Shown here piece after piece: positions 47,121 to 59,400 of a stretch of DNA of 64,000 nucleotides (positions are counted from its first letter, which is position 1; each line of letters opens with the position of its first letter). This DNA comes from Pyrrhosoma nymphula (taxonomy: Eukaryota; Arthropoda; Insecta; Odonata; Coenagrionidae), in assembly GCA_963573305.1 (NCBI GenBank), contig OY754334.1, forward strand, positions 25,537,614 to 25,601,613, given 5' to 3'. The notes under the pieces were generated by a model that was given only the letters and a program-made list of their open reading frames with translations, was not told the origin of the DNA and did no database searches. The position numbers and the translations under genes were made by a program.

Positions 47121-50100
47121 CTGCGGAAGGAGAAAGAAGAAGAAATGCTCCATCTTCATATGAACGCCTCATTGACTTCTGGCAGTGACAAGTAAAACGC
47201 TCTTTCTTTCCTCTGTGCTAGAAATTATATGCGGTACAGTAAATTGGCATTATATATTAGATTTACCACCACAATTCTTTCACCATTAAAGTACTTCAGG
47301 CTCCACCCTGCAAAACAATTCCTGTCCTACGTCCTTAGTCTTACTGGCCTACATCACCAGAATCTGCTTGCTCTGGCCCCATTAGCAATACATTGCTCGG
47401 GTAGCGTGTGCAGTGCACTGTGCACCCTCTATTGCGTGCACGCTCGAAGGGTCAAGCGTGTATCACATTGGTGACCACTCTGAACTTCCTTTTTCAAGGC
47501 CTTTCTTTTTTAGGCGATGGCTTACGTACTTAATGCCCGCCTAGGTGGCACTTATAATCCTCTCGGGGGAACTGGATGGCGAAAGAAAAGAGGAAGAATG
47601 GACACGTGGATGGGAAACTGCCCTCCTGGTGGCCTGGAGGTTTGAAAAATGCAACAGAATCTGTTCTCTTAACTCCCGTTGCTGTGTCATACGTAAGCGT
47701 GGGCGAGTGTGGCATGCCCAGGGCGCTCGTGCGAATGACAAAGCAATGAACTGCTTCCTGCGATTACAGTGGAGGCTGGACGATTTACTGTGAATAGATA
47801 TAGTAGAAGCATAACATGGTAGTGGTCACCTGCATGAAGCGAGACGTCTAGGAGCGGAAAGCTCGTGTGGAAGGGATTGGCTATGGAGCGGAGGGGAGAG
47901 GGCAGCACATAACAGGAAACGCTGCCGACATTACTTCATTTAACTGGAGAGGGTGGGAGAGCGTCAGTAGCACCTTTTACGGTAGTTTTTGTGGTCCAAA
48001 CAAATCTGAATTATAACCCGCTGTCAATGCTCGCAGCCCATCAGAAAAGTTCATCTGTACAGTCGAGTTAAGAGCCATAGAGAGCTAGATAGTTGATGTT
48101 AATAATTAAGCATTTTGATGCTGGCAACTAAGGTTAGCCACATTGGAAATCTTTGTAGTCAAATACACAGACTACCTTACTCCCCCATGCGGAGCCAGTT
48201 AATAGGGAATGCATTCTTCCACGGATAAGGGTCTGCTGTAAAGTGACACCATAATTCACTACCAAGTTTCGTAGGGAAAGAAAGGAATATATTTACGGAA
48301 TGAAGGGAAGGTGAAAAGAAACCCGGCTTCGGTATTGGTTTTCTTATGAGTTAAGATAGATGAGTATGTGTTAGGATGAAGTAGTTTAGATGTTAACGAG
48401 GTACAACGTATCATTCTTTCGTGCATGCTCTCAAGTTTAGATCTGAGTTTATTTGACGCTTAACATCTTGGTAATACCACTGGCTTAAAATCTCTGTGAG
48501 AAGTATTTTAACGCAAACCGTGTCCTTTTTGGATATTAAGAAATTGATTCAACGAGAAGTTTGTGTTGTATTGGGTATTGGAAGGCATTGGAAGGGTATT
48601 TGAAAAAAGAAATAGCCAGTGAAGCTGAGTTGTTGCATATAACTCGTTAGAAAGAGTTTAGCTCTATTATTTAGTCCTATATGTTGTACTAATAAATGGG
48701 TAATACGCCAAAGGGTAACATGGATGTACCATGAACAGAATTTTATATTAAATCGTATGAAAAATAAAACCTAAACAAGCAAAATGTATAAATATATACA
48801 ACATGCTATGGGTGATGCCAAATTTGTCATAATAGAAATATGAGCAGGTTTTCATAAAAATATTCAATTGTAATCCTGGAAAGGGGCATTATTATTTTTA
48901 AAAGGAAACCTATCAATTTTAAGATCTTTTCATTGAGATACTAAAACATTTCCATACAACATTACAGACTTTTCAGGTTGTGTTTATGATTCATTATCCC
49001 AATGAAATTTGTTTTTTCCACGACATTCCTTATTTTCCCCATGATTTTTCTTCTGTAACTATGAGAAAAATTATAGACACCCAAAATCTTTTTCTCGTAA
49101 TTCGTGAAGAATCACAGCCTCGCATTTTTTTATATTTTTGTCACTTCGCATTTCTAATACTTCTCCGAGGCATATTTTACCATTTTTATTTGCGTATTTT
49201 CAAATTCTGTAATATGCAACGACTCTCGACGATGAACTAGGGACGGAGGAGGCATTAAGGGCGATGTTGAGTGCTGTTTTTCTTCCTCCTCCTCGTGAAT
49301 CATGCGTAGGAGGAAAGCGGCTGTTGGAGGGCGCTCCATTCGAAGAATGCATCGTTGACGAGAAAGGAAGGGCAAAGCTCGCCTTTCAAAGGGCGAACAC
49401 TTTATGAATGAAATGAGATAGCGGAAGATGTGAAGGGATACATGTTACGACAACTCCCCCACTAAATAGTCTCACTGCTATCCTAGACGTTCCCAGTTGA
49501 GAGAGAACGTCACGTAGATGTACCGAAATTGATATTCCAAGAGAAAGAGCGGTTTCGTTTTCTCATTCAATCGGCTTTTAGCTGCGGATACTTACTTCCC
49601 ACCGAAATTCAAGAACGAGGAAGGAAACCTTGCGATTTTTTACATGATTAAATCACGGTCCCCTGAGATCACTATTGCATTTACATGTATTCACCGCTTA
49701 TATTACATTTTAATCCATGAGAGGCAGTGGAATGTATGTAGCACAAGATATTGATGATTTTGATTGAATTATTGAGCACCTAATCGTTTTACATCAACCG
49801 ATGTGACACTTAAATGACTGTTCCGCCGGTTACAGTGCTAAAAATTATGTTTTCTGACCACTTATATTTTAAGATAATGATAAGATGTGATCTCATGAGT
49901 AGCTAAAACAGTAGGTACGTAATATCCGTGTCATAACCCCCTCACCTTACGAAGTAATACAATGAGAGGCCTACTTACAGTTCCAGAAACATCGTGCGTA
50001 ATGCTTGTGCGTAATCTACCATCATTGTATCCCGCAAGCCACCGCAATGTTTCGTGGAAGAGAGTCATTCCTTTTTAGATATGGACCAGTACGTGGCGTG

Positions 50101-50172
50101 AAGCTAATTATTTGGCATATGGTAACCATTTATATTTATAAGGTGCGCCTTCTGTACTTGTTTAAGGAATTT
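47121..50172. other. gene-free unique sequence
   Basis: No gene or element is recognised. Open frames at 47,530-47,908 overlap on both strands and reflect locally higher GC rather than coding. The rest is AT-rich. Confidence 0.35.
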
Positions 50173-50553
50173 TAAATTTTGTTAAACTATGCAACGCTGG
50201 TGAGAGCTGTTTTTAGCATTGGTATCTAATTGTAAATTAGATATTTAAGTGGAGTTACAAAATAACAAAAAGTTTAACCATCCGGAATATTGGAGAAATG
50301 ACGTCAACATGCACGCAATAACTTACGAGACTTACGGCTGTAATTATCAGAAATATTAGGTCGAGATTAAATTTTGTTAAACTATGCAACGCTGACTAGA
50401 GCTTCCGTTAGCATTGGTTATTGAAAAGTAGATATTTAGTTGGAGTTGGAAAATAACAGAAAGTAAAACCATCCGGAATATTGGAGAAATGACGTCAACA
50501 TGCACGCAATAACTTACGAGACTTATGTCTGTAATTATCAGAAATATTAGGTC
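50173..50553 (+). repeat. two-copy tandem duplication, about 191-195-bp period, each copy with a TGACGTCA site
   Basis: Copy 1 starts TAAATTTTGTTAAACTATGC at 50,173 and copy 2 at 50,368. The first halves differ by many substitutions and a short indel. The second halves, from CATCCGGAATATTGG to AAATATTAGGTC, differ at about two bases. Both copies contain the palindrome TGACGTCA (50,299-50,306 and 50,490-50,497), the consensus CRE bound by ATF/CREB-type bZIP factors. No gene adjoins. Confidence 0.85.
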
Positions 50554-52365
50554 ATCAGCTGCGAAAAATGGATGAATGGTTACAAGTAATCTTGAAAGAA
50601 TATGAAAAATGTGAAACAAGAACTTGAGTACCTCAAATCATGCTGAGTGTTTAAATGTTACTTAAAAACTTGAACGCGGCCGCCAACTCGGAAGATTCCT
50701 GCTTCAATATTGCATCGCCGCGGAAACTTGAAACTGAACAATATTTTATTTTCATTCAATTGTTATATTTAGGTTAATATTATAGCTACTGAGGGTAAAC
50801 TTTACTAGATTTTGTGTTTATTAAAATGCACTGATTGTAATTATTTTGCCCCACCACGTAATTTATTCCGATTAAAACATTTTTTATGACGATATCTATG
50901 TACATTTTATATGCATTGGTAAAATACTAATTGCTGCCTTCCGCAGCCTGTATTCTCCAAAATTATCTCCTCTGAGTTTGTGACGACTCTTTTAACTGCC
51001 CACCTCCCAGGTTTGTCCCAGGTATACTCACGTCGTTCACTCTCCTCCCACCACCGTCCCAGAATTCTCCCCTCCTCTCCAGGAAATACTCAGTGCACCG
51101 ATGGGGTGGGTGGGTGATTCGCTCCCCCTCCCCGCTATGTCCCCCTTTTCATGCTCGTCACTTTATTATTTTTTCATCGACGACCGTTTCGCATAAAACC
51201 CCGCCAAGATACATTTTTTTTCGACTCGCATAACCTCTCCCTCATATTTTCTTTTTTTTTACGAATCTCTCTGTCTCTCTAAGAGTCCACGGAGGAGTAA
51301 AAAAATCTCACCCCGCCTCCCGATATCTCCACCCTTACGAGTCCCAATGCAACCCATACTCACCCTTAGCGCTCCAGTTATTCACCGTCCATCCCCCCCA
51401 TACACTCACTCCATCTTGTGAGTTCTCACCCCCTCTTGAATCCACACCCCCCGTGCCCGGGATGCCTCCCCCAAATCCCCTCTCCCGTCTCCTACATCTC
51501 TCCCAAGGCGAGCTTTTATACTCACACATCCTCTCAACCCCTGCCACACACTCCTCCATCTCTTCCTCATCCCCTCGGCCATCGCGCGCCGCCTTTATTG
51601 GTCCCGCGAGTAGTCTTCAAAAAGAAGAGAAAAATACTTATTTTCCTTCCTCCTTTGTTTTTTTTATCCTTTATTTTCAGCGCGGCAATTTCGTAAACAC
51701 TTGCCCCATAAATAAATATCCCCCGGTGGATTTCCAGCACTGAGAGCGAGAGGGGAGGGGTCCTATGGTGGTGGAGGGAAAGGAGGGGGGGGGACTGCTA
51801 TTATGCCGGATTCCTCCCCCTCCTCCCATCCACCATCCTCACACAACTCTTTTATTATTCCTCCGCCCTCGTCTGCGGGCGCTCTTATTTTTACTCTCAA
51901 ACGGCCCATGCGACGGCCTCTCGTGTGTGTGTTTGCATGTGTGTACTTAAAAGAGGTAGAGGAGGTGCATGTGGATGTGTTGGTGGGTCGTATCTCCGCC
52001 CTGCGAAGGTAAAAGAGCCTTTTAATGGAATCCACTCGCTTCCTAAAGAGGGCGTCTGTGCAAGGGGAAAGGCGCCTCTCTCAAAACGCCGCTTAAGTGT
52101 CGGCGTCGCGGCGCATCGTTCACTCGTCCGTCTCCGGGACAACTGACTGGTTATGCCGCGTTCTCGACCATTTTCCTCTCTCCACATCGTAGGATTTATC
52201 CATTCTCCGCTAAAACGTCGCGGTTCCCAACCCCCTCTCCTCCTCCTCCTAACCCCCATCCTATCTCTGTGCTAGCGAGCTCGCACGTTTAAGGCTATTG
52301 CGCCGTTGTGTACAGTACACTTGCCTTTTTTTTGTCGCTGAATATTGAATCGCTGGTACTTGGTC
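50554..52365. other. gene-free region dominated by a C/T-rich tract
   Basis: Between about 50,990 and 52,260 the plus strand is rich in CCCCTCC, CCTCCT and CTCTCC words, with several long polypyrimidine runs near 51,410-51,600 and 51,815-51,870. Open frames on both strands are proline/serine-rich or glycine/arginine/glutamate-rich shadows of this composition. No exon structure or domain is evident. Confidence 0.45.
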
Positions 52366-52820
52366 GCCCCGCGGGGCTTAGATCGTTCACAGTCGAAATA
52401 AAGTCACCCTTGATGTGGGAAGAACACTACAACCATTTTCTGGCGAGATTCAGTCGTGTGTTAACCGCATGTGGATAGTGGTTTCGGGGCTACGTATTTC
52501 AGCAGTGTGATCCCGTATTCCAAATGAGAGATTTAAAAAAATTCATTTCGTTCCGTAAACTAAGATTTTATGCGTTTAACTTCCCATGAATGGAAACTCT
52601 GAACGCTCTTAGCCCCAGGGGGCTTACAGCGTTCAGAGTCGAAATAAATTCAGGCTTGATAAAACTATTTTCTAGCAATATTCAGTCCTGTGTTACCACC
52701 TGTGGCTAGTGGTTTCGGGGCTACGTATTTCAGCAGTGTGATCCCGTATCCCGAATGAGAGATTAAAAAAAATTCATTTCGCTCAGAAAACTAAGATTTT
52801 ACGCGTTAAAATTCCCATAA
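52366..52820 (+). repeat. two-copy tandem duplication, 246-bp period
   Basis: Copy 1 starts at 52,366 (GCCCCGCGGGGCTTA) and copy 2 at 52,612 (GCCCCAGGGGGCTTA). Each begins with a short GC palindrome, followed by CGTTCA.AGTCGAAATAAA. A stretch of about 40 bp (from GTGGTTTCGGGGCTACG to GTGATCCCGTAT) is unchanged between copies, while other parts differ and copy 2 lacks about 30 bp. No coding frame is shared. Confidence 0.85.
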
Positions 52821-53744
52821 AGGGGTCATCTTTTACTTTTAAAATGTTTGTGGGTGAACTGAGGTTCAAAACAGAAAATTAACTAGTCATATAATCTGGA
52901 AACAACTCGTAATGCGCGAGCTTTTAAAGCAATAAGCTATGAAGCAAATGTGAGAATGGGGAACTTAAAACACCACTGGTGATTATATATTCTGAAAATA
53001 GTTTTTGGGATTGCGAAATGCGGTCTAATCACGCGATTTAAATATCGCCCATGTTGGCATCAGATGAAGTCTTAAAAATGGAAATTCTTTTTCGGCAGTA
53101 AGCGATAGCCATAAAGAGTCAAAATATAAGTTAACTCAGTATATTTTTAAATTTTTGCTATGCAAATATGATACTGACAACGTAAGGTTTAGAAAGATAT
53201 CGGTAAGTTAGGTGAAATTTATTTCTGTAGAGATCTTCATTCTCTCCGTGACGACGAAGTAATTTAATTTCCACTGTGATATAAAAATTACTAGCAGAAA
53301 TTACATCAAGATTAAAAGCGACGAACCTGCATGATAGAAAGCTAATGACAATGCGCTTTTCATAGTTTTTTGACAAGTTAATACAAAGTATCTGGTTACC
53401 GAGCGTTGCTCGATGTTTATTTGGTGTACTTAGAACTTGTATTCTCCTAGTCTGCTACTTATTGTCTATGTTAATTATATTGGACATTCACATAGTGGGA
53501 TTAAAGTTTTTAATAAAACAAATTTTATAAAGCACAACGGATATTTATTTAAAAAAATATAGTAATGATGATACAATTAGGTAGTATAAAGTACACTCAA
53601 AAACACCACTAACACAAAAATTTTTTATAACGTAATTCTGAAATCATCAATGAATTCAATATTTACATTGTTTTCATTATTTCCAATGTTCATTGAAAGA
53701 TTATTGTTATTATTATATTAAAAATTATTCAATATTTCTTTCCA
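52821..53744. other. gene-free AT-rich sequence downstream of the Helitron remnant
   Basis: No gene recognised. If the Helitron remnant continued, its HUH nuclease and helicase domains would lie here on the minus strand, but no such motif can be read. A Helitron 3' end (hairpin plus CTRR) was not found. Confidence 0.4.
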
Positions 53745-55540
53745 TACAACGTTTCTCGTGTATCGAATTTATTGAGTCAGGACGCTCTTGGGTAAATTGT
53801 TGCTAGGTTGATCCAACTTCAAAAGTTGTACGAGCTGCTTCCGCAAGTTCTTGATTACACGTCATTATGATAAAGAAGTCTGATGATCCAAGTCGATGGA
53901 CAAAGTCCATAGATTCTTCAAAATGTTCAGTGTAAAAACGTGTAGATCCAGGAAACGAAGAAAGCAAAATAATCCTTTCACCAAAAACAGCATTCTTTTT
54001 TTCAGCCAATTCACTCAAAAATTGAATCGCTCTGGTACAGTTTTCTGAAAGAATTTTTTTAAATTTGCTTCAATCCCTTGGATACTGTCATGTTCCACTC
54101 TTAATTAATTATCCACCAGATTTGCTGAAAATGCCGACCACCGAAATTCAAAGCATTTAACTTCAAAAGACTGAGATCAGGATTTCTTAGGTTGATGCCT
54201 GAAGGAAAATATTTGAGAAGTTGAGATTCGGTACTGAGCTACTTCAAATCTAGTCAAATTTTGATGACTGCTATTAGGTGTTCTTAAAAGAATATTAATA
54301 CAGAGAATCCAAAATAGCAAAATTAGGGTAAAATAGTGGATAAGTAAAGCGCCCAACGCGACTGTCAATATTGTTCATGGTAACTAAAGACTTGAAACGT
54401 CTACGAATAATTAACTCTTTATCTGGAAAGCTTTGGTCAGCGTTGAGGGTAACAATGCCACAAACTTCATTCTGAAGGGGGATGTTAAACCTTCTGTGAT
54501 CAACGGCATCAGGTAATGCAAAAAACAGCTTACCATAAGGCGGCTCTACACCTTCTGCAGCAGCGCGTCTATTAGCTTCTTCTACTTCCCGCATTGTCAT
54601 GAATCCAAGAGCAAACGGATTTTCAAATCTCTAAATATGTTCCAGGAGACTAATAAGATTCTCGCTGATACCATGATTAATGGCATTATTTATGCGTGCA
54701 CGAAGAATATCCTGATTATCCAAATGTATATCTGTACATATTGAGGCCGTTCAAATTTTCCATCATCATTTTGAGTAGGGTGAACTGCTACATTAAATTT
54801 GTGATAAACTTGACCGCTAGCAATATAACTACAAACTCCTCGGCCGGTGACTGTTCGATCGTCATCTATGGTGAATGAAGCCATTTCAAAACATAAATTC
54901 AAATTCGAATACTTTCATAAAAGTTATCATCTCAAATTGGATGACGTCGAAGAAACGATCGCGCTAACTCGTTCGGAAATTCTGGATGTGGTAGATCTAT
55001 CCTACCATGCAAGCAGCAGCCCTCAAACGAATCTCAATGAATTTGATTTGACACACGTTCTTCGGGAAAATGCAATCCTCCATAATGAATACAAGGAACA
55101 CTAAAAGGTTGCAAACTATGGTAAGAAATATCAGCCGTTGCAGCTGCCTTGTAGGAACTTATTCGGTTGTTATTATGCTTGTTGTCGTCTTGAATTTCTC
55201 CGGCGTTCTTCTTCTAATCGTTGATGATGATCATTATCAAACTCTTCTGTACGTCTCTGAGCCACTCGTTCACGCATGTCTTGAAGCCGCTAATTTTTTG
55301 TGAGTCTGATTCTTCTGTTCTTTGTTTATTTTGTAGTTCCCTTTGTTCGTTTGATTCTCAAGTTCTCTGGATTCGTGCAAGATCACGTATCGTTTCTAAA
55401 CGCTCTAGACGATCATCGGAAGACTCCTATTCTTGCATCATTCTTTTCTGATTGTTCCTCTCTTGAGAATAAGAATCATTTACCTCAGCGATCATTTCAA
55501 ATAACCTATTTTTACATGTAGTTTTTGCTACCCGGCTTGG
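53745..55540 (-). pseudogene. Helitron replicase remnant (Helitron-like N-terminal region)
   Basis: Read on the minus strand from about 55,540 down, with repeated frameshifts and stops. In order: a charged MRERVAQRRTEEFD / RLEEERRRNSRRQQ region; PCIHYGGLHFPEER (about 55,100) and CCLHGRIDLPHPEFP (about 54,990), a Cys/His segment; RGVCSYIASGQVYHKF (about 54,820) and QYVQIYI; the 101-codon frame 54,600-54,295 with PPYGKLFFALPDAV, RRFNIPLQNEVCGIV and YPLFYPN; LTRFEVAQYRIS; a broken LNFGGRHFQQ; LLSSFPGSTRFYTEHF and DFFIIMTCN; ending near ERPDSINSIHEKR. Known: this order matches the Helitron_like_N region of Rep/Hel proteins (GQ.YH, RRYN.P..NE, LPSSF.GG.R, D.F.TFTCNP). The HUH nuclease, catalytic tyrosine and helicase are missing, so it is inactive and truncated. 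Confidence 0.8.
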
Positions 55541-56275
55541 TTTTGCTGATGTCAAAAATGTTCTTCATTTTTAGGAATTAAACTACTTGAGGTAGGTACC
55601 AGGTATTTAGTCATTAATTTGTTCTGATTGCTCCGAAATAAAATTCTTTGAGGTATTGGGAATCGGATCATCACCTTGTACCATTTGCTCCTGCTTTCAG
55701 GTTGTTCTGTAGATCGGATCAAGATTCTAGAGTCCCTGGAGGACTCACGTAAACACTTTCAAAATTTAGGTGCTCAATACTCTGTAGCAGCCATTAATCA
55801 CACATGGAGAGGTTGGGTTGAAATATATTCCAGCTAACATTTCAAAGCACATCTGTAACAAAGATTTTTTTTTAAAGAGGCGTAAATGTCTCGGGCATGA
55901 ATTTCCATTCCATGCCTATGCTGCGGTTTCCAAGTGAACTAAATATTCAATTGTTGAAGTAGTGCAAACATTTGAGATTTTCGAGCTAACATTTTATCGA
56001 GAAAGTAACATTTTAAATTTGTATCAGGAGTGGAAGCAATTAAACAAAGCAAACAAAGAAACCTCTGTATAACAAAAATAGAGTAGACTAGCCTTTTTAC
56101 ATGTTTAAAATGCAACTTTTTTTTTGCCCAATATCTTGTAAAAAAGAAAGAGTTTTCCCAGCGTCAAGACCTAGGTAAACCGCTTTTTCGTACCCTATAT
56201 TAGAAAATTTGTAACTTTAATCAAAATCGTTGGAGCTGTTTTTGAAATAAAATTTGTTCAAATAAATAAATATAT
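55541..56275. other. gene-free AT-rich sequence
   Basis: Nothing recognisable. It probably includes the upstream flank of the Helitron remnant, but no 5' TC terminus could be identified. Confidence 0.35.
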
Positions 56276-56465
56276 ATACATAAAAAATAAGACTTACAGG
56301 AGGTAGGAGAAAGAGATATAGATTTAAAGATTTGTTCTTACGGAACGTTTCGGACCGGTTGGTCCTTCCTCTAAGCTGAGAAACGGTCCGAAACGTTCCG
56401 TAAGAACAAATCCATTTTATCTATATCTATTTCTCTCACCTCCTGTAAGTCTATTTTATGTATAC
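56276..56465. mobile_element. foldback element, 82-bp arms, with hammerhead-like GGTCCGAAACG motif in each arm
   Basis: The left arm (56,276-56,357) and right arm (56,384-56,465) are inverted copies with only a few mismatches, around a 26-nt loop. The outermost bases are TATACATAAAA and TTTTATGTATA. Both arms, read outward from the loop, give CGGTCCGAAACGTTCCG followed by TAAGAACAAATC. On the minus strand the loop supplies AGGAAGGACC opposite GGTCC, so AGGACCAACCGGTCCGAAAC resembles stem II plus the GAAA box of hammerhead motifs found in Penelope-like retroelements. The CTGANGA box is degenerate (TTAGAGGA), so cleavage activity is unlikely. It is a MITE-like foldback or two inverted fragments of one retroelement. 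Confidence 0.75.
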
Positions 56466-59400
56466 AAGATTTTCTCGTTTAATAGTATAGGATACGTCTA
56501 GCATTCCTTCAACAATTCTATAAAATGCCATGAACATTAAGGGAGGGAGTCTGAGTGACAAAGTTGCCATTGCCATCTGTGAAATAACGTCAGATGAGTG
56601 GTTTGAAACGTTAATTATTTAACCAGTTTGATAACCATTATTTTTAATTTTATATTTCCACATAGCGTCAAAATTGATTACGGAAGACCGAAATAATTCA
56701 AAAGAAAAGTAGGTAAATATTTATTTCTTTTCTCAAAAAAATAATTTAACTTTTTCACCATCGGTTTATATTACCTTTTTAGGTATCTCTTATTTCAATC
56801 TTATTCTTTCCCTTCAATTCTGACCATGCAATATTAATATTCGTATTTAGGTATCACACATTCAAGTAGGATTAATTTTAGTGAAACCTGACTCTTTCAG
56901 CCTTATTTCAGGAACCCTTTATGGATCGCCCTCATAATCTGACATGTCTTGATCTGCATTCCATTTTTAAATTGACCTTATAAAGTGTCCATGTGGTGAA
57001 AAATAACAGCAAGAGCATTGCCTTATAAACGAAGGGCGTTCACGGCTGGGCTGGTCCATTAGTCGAAAGAATTTAGAACAACGTGAATGAAAAATGGTTA
57101 ATCGCCATCACCAGTATTCTATCAAGAAGAGTTTTTGACAGACCTTGGCTTTCATTCCTCCCGTCACATATACGTACGTTTTCTTATATATCTTTGAACT
57201 ACTCCACGTGCCCCAAACGTGTCCCAAATGGCCACACTTTACATAATAATGGTCAGTATGTGAAATAGGAATCGGGAAAGTTGGGGAATGGTTGGTGAGG
57301 TCTGTTTCGGTAGAATTAGTGTCTTGGTTTGCCTTTGCTACGTCCGTGAATGGTGCGGCGTGATGAAAGTAAGGTTTCTCAAAATCCTCTGTTAAACTGA
57401 GTGCGTTTTGTCACATTGGTATGTCTGTGCTACTGTCTACATTAGAGGTCATCTCAAACGTCGTATTTAATAAATATATATATGGCTTAACGATAAAAGC
57501 GTGCTTAAGGTCAAAATAGAGATCTTTTTGCTCTAGTGGCGTTATTTTTCACGAAATTGGCGTCCAAAACAAAAACATTCTCCACTCCTTGGCCTATATC
57601 TCCCGTTCCGAGTCCGCGTTGGCTATTTTTTATTCATCATATACCACCTGAATAAAGGAATAATTATTTCCTTGATTCTCATTTTTTTTTCTCTTGGGTT
57701 GCACACAAGCCATTCGGAGTTGTAATCAGAAATTTAATTGAAGTTATAAGGTGCTATCTCCTCTTTCAGTTGAAAGTACAATGAGAATCATAAATTGATC
57801 TTAGAGAAAGTTGCTACGGTATATCAAGAACCGGACTCACCTGGGGAGCATTATGCACACAAACCAGTTCCCCCTTGCAATGGCTTTTAATTTCGGTAAA
57901 CGAAGAAAGCTTTATTGTGCGTCTAAACGATATATTGTAGAAACTTTTGCAGAGAATATTTAAGAGGAGAAGCTTTAATTATGCCGGGTAAAAGCACTCA
58001 CTTAAACAGTTGTGTAACAGCAATTTAGATTCTCGTTCAGACCATGACGACTTTGCCATGAATTCAAAGCGCATTGGCCGCATGGCAAGGTTTGTGTTCC
58101 GTTGGCCGTCACCAAGTGAGAGTTAAAGTGGTAGGGAATGGGTTTGGGAGTATTTTCACCGAAATATATTTAGAGGGTGTTATGTGGAGTTTGGGGGTTG
58201 GCAGGCGTGTGCTGTTAAACTAAGGGTTGAATTTCAGGTGTGGATGGGAGGTCTGCACCCTCGTTGACCGGTATTTACAGCCGGAGGGGCAATGGAGCCG
58301 GGTTGTGGGCAGAAATTATTGCGGAGGTCGGACAATTAGTAGGGCGGCCGGTACCTATCCGCCGGTTGGAAACGCTCGGTGGAAACGTATGGTTTCATAA
58401 AGTCGCTTTAAAAGGATCTCTTGGCCGAGATTCCTTAACCTCTGTTTATGGTCGACATTACGAGAGCAAGCTTGTACACGTTCCGAAAATTGGAGTTAGC
58501 ATCGCATCTCTGAGCTCCATCTCGTGATGGAACGCTGTTTTAAAAGGATTGGATCAATTTGTTCTGAGCACTCTCCAGTTTTTGTGTGATGAGATAAGGT
58601 AAGCATCGGTTATTTCCCAAGCAAGACAATGCTCTACGATATGTGTGGTGCATTTTAGTTTAGTGTGCATTTTTCAAGTTATTTACTATAAAAGACCCAC
58701 GAATCATTAAATAAAAGGACTCAGCTTCCAAAATCGAAAACAGATTAGCCTTATTTTCCATGGTATACGTGAGAGACACAGCTATATTATGCCAAATCAA
58801 GTGCGGAGAAGATTTAAAAATGACTCAAGAATAGAATTAGAACACAACTTAAGATCGACTTTATTTCACCCGATTTATTTTCATACAACCAGTATCATCA
58901 CATTTTTTCACTCATAATATTAGTCTGCATTCTCCGATATTTGTCAATGGGGTTTGTGGGGTAAAATCGTGATTTATGTTTTGCTAACAAGTCTTGACGT
59001 ATAAAGCAATAACTTTTTATTGAAGTATTGAAAGAGATGATGTGCGTGAGATGAGTCTCAGCTAGGACTCTGATCTGACCCTGCTTATATCATCAATAAT
59101 GTGTAAAATTTTATGTTGATTATCATGATATGTCTTCTGAGTCACCCATGCGTGAAATGTAGTAAGGCGACCAAAAGAAATATTTTTCCCATATGATAAC
59201 TTCTAATGTACCTATTCGCTTCCAATTCAACCGTGTTAGCAGTTGCTTTATTATGACATTTTGTGTACTCGTTGAGATAGAGATTTTTTATATGAGTTGG
59301 CTTGTCCCCCGCCCAGTTCTGGTTGTTGCATATTAACCTTTTCACACATGGTGGTTATCCTTTTCACGCTTCTCATTCCCACTGATAAAAAATTTGCTTC

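Noticed and set aside
51335..52259. Overlapping proline-rich and arginine/glycine-rich frames on both strands
   Set aside because: They are direct consequences of the C/T-rich composition, and frames on opposite strands overlap completely.
58240..58527. 95-codon open frame after a TTTCAG acceptor-like site and before AAGGTAAGC
   Set aside because: It begins at GTG and contains no ATG, has no recognisable domain, and the donor-like site lies after its stop codon. An exon is possible but not supported.
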